Positions 56,409 through 64,000 of a DNA stretch of 64,000 nt are shown here, in pieces. The stretch spans positions 66,458,985 to 66,522,984 of the forward strand of contig CM044321.1 in the NCBI GenBank assembly GCA_024291935.2, read 5' to 3'. How positions within the stretch are numbered: position 1 is the stretch's first letter; each line of letters opens with the position of its first letter. Under the pieces are notes generated by a model. It saw only the letters and a program-made list of their open reading frames with translations. It was not told where the DNA came from and searched no databases. Both the position numbers and the translations under genes were made by a program. Origin of the DNA: Okapia johnstoni (Eukaryota > Chordata > Mammalia > Artiodactyla > Giraffidae).

Positions 56409-57343
56409 CATCAAACATCAGACATCAAAACATCAAAAAATAAAATAAAATAAAATACAACACTTAGGAATCCATTTAATCAAACTTTCACAGTATCTTT
56501 ATATTGAAAACTATAAAACATTACCAAGAAAAATGAAAGAAGGCCTAAATAAATGGGTAAATATATCATGTTGTGAACTGGAAGATTCAGTCTCATTAAG
56601 ATGCTATTTCTCCTCAAATTAACCTATCCACTCAATTCAATCTCAATCAAACTCCCAGCAGACGTTGTGTAGAAAATCACAAACTGGTCCTAAAATTTAT
56701 TTTGGAATACAAAGGATCTAAAACTACCAATATACTTTAAGAAAAAACAGAATCTGTTCCACAGTTAGAACTGAACATGGAACACTATCTGACCTCATAC
56801 TTGTGGTAAACCTAAGTAGGTATCACATTGGCATAAGCACAGGCATATAGACAAATGGAAAAGAATAGAGAGGCCAGAAATAGACCCATGATAGCAGGAC
56901 AATAAGAAGACAAAGAATCCAGTTTTTAAATGGACTAAAAATTTTGGGGCATTTCATGAAAGAATATATAATGGCCAATGAGTATATGAAAAGATATTCA
57001 GCCATCACTAGTTATTAGAGAAATAAAAAATTAAAACAACAATTAGATATCCATATCCACATATCCACATATTAGAACAGCCTAAATAAAAAGAAATGAC
57101 AATATTGAGGACTGGTGAGAAGTTAAATCAACTCTAAATCTTCTGTGGTGTTGGTGGAAATGCAAAATGGTACAGCCACTTTGGAAGACAATTGGTCTTT
57201 TTTTATTTTATTTTAATCAAATTTAATATACTATATGACCTATATATACTAGTCCTAGGTATTCACCCAAGAGAAATTAAAGTATATGTGCACATAAAGT
57301 GCTGTATTCAATAAGTCAGAAAATTTGGAAAATTCAACAGTGG

Positions 57344-58722
57344 CCACAGAACTGGAAAAGGTCAGTTTTCATTGCAATCCCAAAGAAGGACAATGCCAAA
57401 GAATGTTCAAACTACTGTACAATTGCACTCATTTCACATGCTAGCTAGGTTATACTCAAAATCCTTCAAGCCAGGCTTCAGCAGTACATGAACTGAGAAA
57501 TTCCAGATGTACAAGTTGAGTTTTAAAGAGGAAGAGGAATCAGAGATCAAACTGCCAACAATTGTTAGATCATGGAGAAAGCAAGGGAATTCCAGAAAAA
57601 TATCTACTTCTGTTCCATTGACTAGGCTAAAGCCTTTGACTGTGTGGATCATAACAAAGGGTGGAAAATTCTTAAAGCGATGGGAATACCAGACCATCTA
57701 ACCTGTCTCCAGAGAAACCTGTTTGCAAGTCAAGAAACAACAGAACCGGACATGGAACAACTGGTTTTTTTTTTCAAAATTGGGAAAGGAGTACGTCAAG
57801 GCTGTATGTTGTCACCCAGCTTATTTAACTTATATGCAGAGTACATCATGAAAAATGCTGGACTGGATGAAGCACAAGCTGGAATCAAGATTGCCAGGAG
57901 AAATATCAATAACCTCAGATATGCAGATGACACCACCCTTATGGCAGAAAGCGAAGAATAACTAAAGAGCCTCTTGATGAAAGTGAAAGAGGAGAGAGAA
58001 AAAGTTGGCTTAAAACTCAACATTTAGAAAACTAAGATCATGGCATCCGGTCCCATCACTGCATGGCAGATAGATGGGGAAATAGTGGAAGCAGTGACAA
58101 AATTTATTTTGGGGGGCTCTAAAATCACTGCAGACGGTGACTGCAGCCATGAAATTAAAAGACGCTTACTCCTTGGAAGAGAAGTTATGACCAACCTAGA
58201 TAGCATATTAAGAAGCAGAGACATTACTTGGCCAACAAAGGTCCGTCTAGTCAAGGCTATGGTTTTTCCAGTAGTCATGTATGGATGTGAGAGTTGGACT
58301 ATAAAGAAAGCTGAGCACCGAAGAACTGATGCTTTTGAACTGTGGTGTTGGAGAGGACTCTTGAGAGTCCCTTGGACTGCAAGGAGATCCAACCAGTCCA
58401 TCCTAAAGGCAATCAGTCCTGAATATTCATTGGAAGGACTGATGCTAAAGCTGAAACTCCATACTTTGGCCACCTGATGTGAAGAACTGACTCATTGGAA
58501 AAGACCCTGATGCTGGGAAAGATTGAAGGCAGGAGGAGAAAGGAATGACAGGATGAGACTTGTGGATGGCATCACTGACTCAATGGACATGAGTTTGAGT
58601 AAACTCCAGGAGTTGGTGACGGACAGGGAGGCCTGGCGTGCTGCAGTCCATGGGGTGGCAAAGAGTCGGACATGACTGAGAGACTGAACTGAACTGAACT
58701 GAACTGAAACTGAAACTGAAAA
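57344..58722 (+). mobile_element. BovB, 1.38 kb, sense, in L1
   Basis: From GGCCACAGAACTGGAAAAGG to the repeated GAACT tail at 58685-58722. A T-run at 57766-57775 replaces part of the TDWFQ-coding region. YADD is intact near 57920. Stops and indels break the frame. L1 3' text flanks it on both sides. Confidence 0.95.
57644..58477 (+). pseudogene. BovB reverse-transcriptase remnant
   Basis: Open parts 57644-57961 (105 codons; GKGVRQGCM and RYADD intact) and 58040-58477 (145 codons; palm/thumb to LKLKLH). The break near 57958 is a stop in SEE-TAA. The copy is inactive, though the catalytic motif is unaltered. Confidence 0.85.
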
Positions 58723-58820
58723 TATCCCCAAAGTGCATCAACTGTTAAATGGAATTCTATTTAGAAATAAAAACTATTAATATATCCATATGGATAAATC
58801 TTAAAAACATTATTCCAAGG

Positions 58821-59134
58821 ATTTCCCTCGTGGTTAAGAATCCACCTGCTAATGCAGGGGACACAGGTTTGATCCCTGACTTGGGAAGATTCCACATGTC
58901 GTGCAGGAACTAAGCCCATGCACCACAACTAAAGCCCTTGAGCCTCAACTACTGAGCCTGCAAGCCACAGCTACTGAAGTCTGCATATTTTAGAGCCCAT
59001 GCTCTGCAACAAAAGAAGCCACTACAGTGAGAAGCCCTCACAATGCCACTATAGTGTAGCTCCCATCACCGCAACCAGAAAAAGCCCACTTGTTGCAACA
59101 AAGACCCAGTGCTGCCAAATAAATAATTAACTTA
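58821..59134 (+). mobile_element. CHR-1 SINE in L1, 17-bp target duplication
   Basis: ATTTCCCTCGTGGTTAAGAA, ACAGGTTTGATCCCTGACTT (B box), CCACAACTAAAGCCC modules, CAAATAAATAATTAAC tail. Flanks: AAAAACATTATTCCAAGG (58803-58820) and the same lacking one T (59135-59151). Confidence 0.94.
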
Positions 59135-59489
59135 AAAAACATTATCCAAGGAGAAATAAGCCCAACACAAAAGACCATACTATGTGATTCCATTTTATGT
59201 AATCTCAAAAAGGCAAAAGCTATAATGACAGCAAACCACTGATTGTCTGAGGCCGGGGATAGGAGTCAGGAATTGACTATAAAGAAAGTTTGGGGGTGGG
59301 CAGGTGATGATAAAAAGGTTCTATGTCTTGATTGTGGTGGCAATTACATGGATATACACTTGCCAAAACCCCTCAAACCTACACTTAAAATGAATTAATT
59401 TTTATTGTATCCAAATTAAACCTCAATAAAGCTACTTACAGCAAAGATGAACCCTGTTTAATAGTAACAGTAGTTATGGCTTACTGAAT

Positions 59490-59645
59490 GTATGTTCCAT
59501 GACAGCTGGGCCATAGCACTTTCTTTCCAGATGAAAAAATAAGTAAACTAAGCTGAAGAGGTATTCAGTGACTTCTGCAGGGCCACACAGCTAGCAAGTG
59601 ACTGAGCCAGTGTTCAAATGCAGGTTGGATTATCTGACTCTAAAA
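59490..59645 (-). repeat. MIR SINE, antisense
   Basis: CCAGATGAAAAAATAAGTAA, GGGCCACACAGCTAGCAAGT, GTTCAAATGCAGGTTGGATT and ATCTGACTC show the antisense MIR core and 5' part clearly. Confidence 0.8.
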
Positions 59646-60179
59646 ACCCTCCTCCACTAGCCAGACCACTCTGTGTCCTAACCTGGAAAAGCCAGAAGTG
59701 GTAACAGGCTAGTCACTGGGTAGCTGCAGGCCTGTCCCCAAGGATCTGTGCTGAAAGCAGTCAGAAACTGACAGGTCTTTATCTGCCAGGCCAGCTCATG
59801 GAGCCCCACAGTTGTAGTGATTGAGATCCCAGAGTCTGCGTGCTTAATCCTCCATTAATTTACTGTCTAAATTCTGCAGCCCAGGTATCATCTGTTGTAG
59901 CAACGCTGACAAAGAGAGAATTACAATGCCGGTGTGGTGAAATATCCCTGAATCCTTGCAGGAAGATGGGCTGATTGCAGCTTTGACAAAGAAGCCAGGA
60001 CTAGAGCTTTAGCACCGAACACAGAAAGAGCATCTTCCGTATTAGCAGAGGCACTGCAGCTGCACTTCTACCTCTGTACTCAGTCTTTGACTGAGGCAGA
60101 AGCAATTCATGTTCTAGAATCGAAGTCCATGAATGGAAAATACTCATAAGACCACTTACAGCACGTTCACTGTGTGGTT
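59646..60179. other. Single-copy DNA
   Basis: No feature recognised. Confidence 0.45.
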
Positions 60180-60294
60180 CACATCTCATGCTCATTGCAT
60201 TATTTATTCATCACAACCAATCCGTGAAATTTACAGATGAACCGAGGCTCAGAAAGGGTGAGTTTCATCAGGTAACCAGGCTCCTCCACATGGC
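60180..60294 (-). repeat. MIR fragment, antisense (weak)
   Basis: TTTATTCATCACAACCAATC, TTTACAGATGAACCGAGGCT and CAGAAAGGGTGAGTTTCATC fit the antisense MIR block (ATTTTACAGATGAGGAAACTGAGGC). Confidence 0.6.
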
Positions 60295-61766
60295 CGAGTG
60301 CTTTTGGGAAATGGGCTCCAGTCCCAGCTTTGCAGTCTCCTGAGTCACTTCACAAGAGCACCAGCCAAGCTCTTCTAAGACCAGTCGATCTGACAGCTCC
60401 CACTCCCCTAGTCAAGCCTCACCCATGGAGGACAAACTCTTCCCACCTCGCAATCACACAAGCGTGTGTGCCAGGCTGCCTCACCACTCCTCGGGCCAGG
60501 GTGGCAATGATGAAGCTTGGGGACCAGAGCCGCAGCAGGCAAGCAGGAGGCGAGTCTCTGGCACACTGTGTCCAGCCTATAGCAGAGTCGATCAAATGGC
60601 CAAGGGTCATGGAGACGGGCGAGGTGGAGCGTCATCTGGAATTCAGTAAGCTGTTAGGTATGACTTCTTGGAAGGTTTCTAGAAAAACACTCTGACCTTC
60701 TTCCTCCTACTTCCTTCCTGGAATGGAGATGCAATGGCTGCTGAAGCTCCTTGTATCTTGCACCATGAGTCAAGTTTGAGAGGAAAGCTGCATACCAAAG
60801 ATGGAAGAGCACGGAGTCAAGAGGAGCCCAGGACCTTGACAGTGCACAGAGCTACTGTGCATGTGCCAACGTCCATCCTTCTCTAATGACAGGGAAAATA
60901 ATCTAACCTGCTTAAGTCACTATAGTCAGGTCTGTGTGACCACTATAGTCAGGTCTGTGTGACTGGCAGCCAAATGCAATTTCTAAATGCATTTAGAATC
61001 ACTGCCCAAAAGCATCTTGTTGTTTGTTTTCTTTTTCTATGGAGGAATAGAACAATACAAGCCCTTCTTGAAAAGGGAGAACTAGAAAATCAGAAACATG
61101 AGCTTCTATTTAAGAAGAGAGTCAACTTTAATTATGAGTCTCTCTCACAGGGAAACTATGAAGCAAATCACTTGGGCTTAGAGAGCTTTTGTTTATTCTG
61201 GATGCTGTGCTAGTAAATGCCTTGCTCTGTGCTGATAAGGAAGCTGAATTTATGGCCTAGTGAACTAAACAATTAAAAAGAAACTATTTGCGAACTAATC
61301 AGATTGAGTCAGAGGTCTCAAGGAATATATATTTGGCTCTTCTCTCTTTTCCTTCGCAGGTCACAGATTTCTTCCCTGCTATGCAATGCAAAGAGATAAG
61401 GGCCCTCTTATAAAATTATTTTACTACAAAGCATATCTTTACCAAATTAAAATGCATAGTTTCTGTGTTTGTGAAGGTTAAGGTTTGTGAAACATGTTTT
61501 AGTTAATAGTAGGAATCATGAAACATTGCAAATGTGAGTTTAAGGATAGCGTATGAATTTAACTTAATTGTTTCATATATAACTAGCTTACGATGAACTT
61601 ACCAATTTTCTTTCCCATTTCCTGCCTTAAACTGAGTCACTTGTTTTACAGTCACTACACAAATTCTAGTTGAACTTTTGATGTTTTGAGGTGGCTATTA
61701 CTATGTACTGAATGACTGCTGCAATTGTTTTAACAAGCTCCGATGAAATAAAAATACATCTGACAG
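60295..61766. other. Single-copy DNA, 1.5 kb
   Basis: Open frames overlap on both strands at 60330-60695 and have no motif. A 23-bp perfect tandem repeat lies at 60918-60963. An open frame at 60959-61213 (84 codons) is also unsupported. Confidence 0.5.
60918..60963. repeat. Perfect 23-bp tandem duplication
   Basis: Two identical, directly adjacent units (60918-60940 and 60941-60963), each containing CTATAGTCAGGTCTGTGTG. Confidence 0.97.
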
Positions 61767-61767
61767 G

Positions 61768-62090
61768 GGCTTCCCTGGTGGCTTAGTGGTAAAGAATCTG
61801 CCTGCCGATGCAGGGGACATGGGTTCGATCCTGATCTTGGAAGATCCATATGACACAGAGCAACTAAGCCCATGTGCCACAACTAGTGAGGCTGTGCTCT
61901 AAAGCCCAGAAGCCACAACTACTGAGCCCATGCACCCTAGAGCCTATGCTCTGCAACAAGAGAAGCCACCTCAATGAAAAGCCTGTGCACTGCAACTACA
62001 GAGTAGCCTCCACTCACAACTAGAGAAAAGCCCATGCAGCAAAAAAGACCCAGTGCAGCCAAAAATAAAATAAACAAATGAAAAATATAA
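61768..62090 (+). mobile_element. CHR-1 SINE
   Basis: GGCTTCCCTGGTGGCTTAGT, B-box region GGGTTCGATCCTGATC, the GCCACAACTACTGAGCCC modules, GAGAAGCCACCTCAATGAAA and an A-rich tail. Near full length. Confidence 0.92.
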
Positions 62091-62328
62091 CCGATTCAAC
62101 ACCAAGTCAACGCGATATTTGATTCTTCATCTACATTAGCTTCTCCCCACAAAAAGAGCTCTCATATTTATATAGCAAATTACCCTCAGCCCCTGTCACT
62201 CAGCATGCCCTTAGTGGATGTGTAATCAACTATCATGTTTTTCCATTAATTAACCACTTCACAAGTCTATGAAATACAGCACTCAGAGTGGTCTCCACCA
62301 ATCAGTTGGCATTCCTAAATGACACCTA

Positions 62329-62452
62329 CTGGGACTTCCCTGGAGGTCCAGTGGTTAAGACTGTGCTTCCATTGCAGGAAGCACAGATTCAATCCCTGGT
62401 CGGGGAACTAAGGTCCTGCATTCTGCTCTGTGAGGCCAAAAAAATAAAAAAG
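62329..62452 (+). mobile_element. CHR-2 SINE with 11-bp target duplication
   Basis: GGGACTTCCCTGGAGGTCCA, CAGATTCAATCCCTGGTCGG, GGGAACTAAGGTCCTGCATT and an A-rich tail. Perfect AATGACACCTA at 62318-62328 and 62453-62463. Confidence 0.94.
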
Positions 62453-62627
62453 AATGACACCTATTTGCTATCTCTGGTGTGCGTATGTGTTTTCAAATCA
62501 TTAAACTATAAATTTAAAGGAGGGTGGTGAGAGTACATCTCTGTCTCACCTTAAAAATTGTTGCTTTACCTGTCAAAAGAACTTAGAAACACTTTATATA
62601 GAAATATAGTCATTATATTCAATCACC

Positions 62628-62655
62628 AGGGATTTCTCTGGAGGTCTGCAGCCCT
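62628..62655 (+). mobile_element. CHR SINE head stub
   Basis: GGGATTTCTCTGGAGGTCTG matches only the first bases of a CHR-type SINE. Confidence 0.5.
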
Positions 62656-63359
62656 TCTCATAACAGATTGCTATCTATAGACTCTAGGATATAGTCTAAA
62701 ACTACCATAATTATATGCAATTCCTAACATATTTGTTCACAAAGTTATTCAATGTATAATGTGCTTGTGCATATGATAGCCATGTCCAAGGATCTTACTT
62801 GCTATGTAAAATATTAACCTGAGAAGCTCAGACTTGAAGTTTAGGAAACAATTATAATTTTAGATAGACTATCCAAGAAGTTAAGAGGCTGATCATTTTG
62901 TCAGAGTAAAGAGTTGCCCTTTAAAATATGGAGACAGATTACATTTGGGGACCAGCCTTCTGGGATTGTGCCTATAGAATGCAAAAGGTAAGTAAACAGG
63001 CAGTGTTTTAACGTCACCAATCACAGAGGTCCCTAAACATTCTGAAGATCTGAGATCTTCCCCTAGTGCTTAACAGAACTTCAGAATGTTGTGGTTGTTT
63101 AAGCGTACAATATTTGTCAGGAGAGGGGTGGGGGACTCAGCAATGTGTTCTGGGGTGTAGTCATAAAGGTGGAATGTACAAACATAGAGATATTTAGCCT
63201 GGACTGAACACGAGAGGGGGATGGTAGTCTCTTGGAGTTAATTAGCCCCCAATCCACTTTATATGTCAGTAGACACATCCCAAAGTGTAATCACAGCACC
63301 AAGCCAGAGGACCAAACCCATGCTCTTGCCATTCAGTGTACTGAAAGTGCTTTTCCAAG
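62656..63359. other. Single-copy DNA
   Basis: No gene or repeat recognised. Confidence 0.45.
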
Positions 63360-63952
63360 ATATTAACATAATACAAGTTTCAAAATGAAATATAAATCAA
63401 TCTTATTTGCAAAGCAGAAACAGAGACACAGAAGTAGAGAACAAACCTATGGATACCAAGGGAGTAAGGGGAGGAATGATGAATTGGGAGATTGGAATTG
63501 ACATATATACACTATTGATACTACATATAAAATAGATAACCAGTGAGAACCTACTGTATAGTACAGGGAACTCTACTCAATGCTCTGTGGTGACCTGAAT
63601 AGGAAGGGAATCCAAAAAGAAGGGGCGCTATGTATGGGTGCATGTGTGCTCTGTCGTTTCAGTCGGGTCGGACCCTTTGTGACCCAATGGACCGTAGCCC
63701 ACCAGGCTCCTCTGTCCATGGGATGCTCCAGGCAAGAATCCTGGAGTGGGTTGCCGTGCCCTCCTCCTGGGGATCTTCCCAACCCAGGGATCAAACCCGA
63801 GTCTCCTGTGTTTCCTGCACGGCAGGCGGCTTCTTCAGGGTTGAGCCACCAGGGAAGCCCGACAGTTGATTCACTTTGATGTACAGCAGAAACTAACACA
63901 ATATTGTAAAGCACCTATACTCTAATAAAAACTAACTTTTAAAAAGAAATAT
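63360..63952 (+). mobile_element. Ruminant L1 3' terminus, split by Bov-tA
   Basis: GCAAAGCAGAAACAGAGACA, GGAATGATGAATTGGGAGAT, GAGAACCTACTGTATAGTAC, then after the SINE GATTCACTTTGATGTACAGC and ACTCTAATAAAAACTAAC. Same L1 type as at 22936. Confidence 0.9.
63648..63860 (-). mobile_element. Bov-tA SINE, antisense, in L1
   Basis: CTCTGTCGTTTCAGTCGGGT to TTGAGCCACCAGGGAAGCCC. The overlapping open frames on both strands here are SINE artefacts. Confidence 0.93.
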
Positions 63953-64000
63953 AAATTGAATAAAAATCTCAAGTGGCCTATTCCAGTTTTAATTTCATGC

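Larger units (their letters stand above)
51180..59440 (+). mobile_element. Ancient L1M LINE, ORF2 to 3' end, heavily interrupted
   Basis: The L1 parts, in order, are 51180-51329, 51474-51754, 52283-53566, about 54226-54269, 55507-56187, 56409-57343, 58723-58820 and 59135-59440. They cover the ORF2 endonuclease region (AATCAGTAAAAATATGAAAA near 52568, TTGACATTTATTGATG), the mid region (GAGATAAAAGAATAAGTAAA), the reverse-transcriptase region (CAAATTTTCTCAACTTGGTG; no intact catalytic frame) and the 3' end (GACAGCAAACCACTGATTGT). All frames are broken. Between parts sit three BovBs, one MLT1 and four SINEs. Confidence 0.85.

Noticed and set aside
60330..60695. 121-codon open frame with overlapping minus frames
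   Set aside because: GC-rich unique DNA gives open frames on both strands; no splice or promoter support and no known motif.

Overview
This window is eukaryotic nuclear DNA from a ruminant (Pecora; cattle, sheep, goat or a relative, which I cannot separate from sequence alone). The basis is the repeat content: many copies of the RTE-type LINE BovB, its derived SINEs (Bov-A and Bov-tA, the latter with a tRNA-Glu-like head), the older cetartiodactyl SINEs CHR-1 and CHR-2, and a ruminant-type L1 3' end. Mammal-wide fossils (L1M, L2, MIR, MER5/hAT, Tigger, MLT1 LTRs) lie underneath.

I find no intact host protein-coding gene, rRNA, functional tRNA or CRISPR array. The longest open frames are reverse-transcriptase fragments of BovB, or antisense shadows of them. 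The region reads as intergenic or intronic DNA.

Layout. 0-7.2 kb: BovB, an L1 split by BovB, a Tigger/hAT relic, and further L1 3' ends. 7.2-13 kb: mostly single-copy DNA with an MLT1-like LTR split by a chimeric BovB insertion. 12.8-14.8 kb: CHR-1, L1M, a (TA)n run, and a Bov-tA split by a younger L1. 16.8-18.4 kb: BovB split by a Bov-A. 20.7-24 kb: L1M, SINEs and a (TG)n run. 25.8-28.7 kb: a rearranged BovB, a strong 68-bp-arm hairpin, and L1. 28.7-37.4 kb: mainly single-copy DNA with MLT1, MIR, MER5 and CHR elements. 37.4-44.5 kb: L1 copies, dense SINEs, and a tandem duplication that looks like SINE-SINE recombination. 44.5-51 kb: single-copy DNA with two BovB insertions carrying clear target duplications. 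51.2-59.4 kb: one degraded L1 spread over about 8 kb and broken by three BovBs, an MLT1 LTR and four or more SINEs. 59.4-64 kb: single-copy DNA, a MIR, CHR SINEs, and a final L1 split by Bov-tA.

No genes work together here. What can be read is insertion order: Tigger, MER5, MIR, L2, L1M and MLT1 first, then CHR SINEs, then BovB and ruminant L1, with Bov-tA and Bov-A inserted into many of the others. I see no convincing new biological system. The most unusual items are the 27.4 kb hairpin, the 39 kb SINE-mediated duplication, the long direct repeat around an L1 piece at 3.5-3.9 kb, and the BovB/unknown chimera at 9.4 kb. Family names are from memory of consensus sequences and boundaries are good to about 10-20 bp unless target duplications are given.
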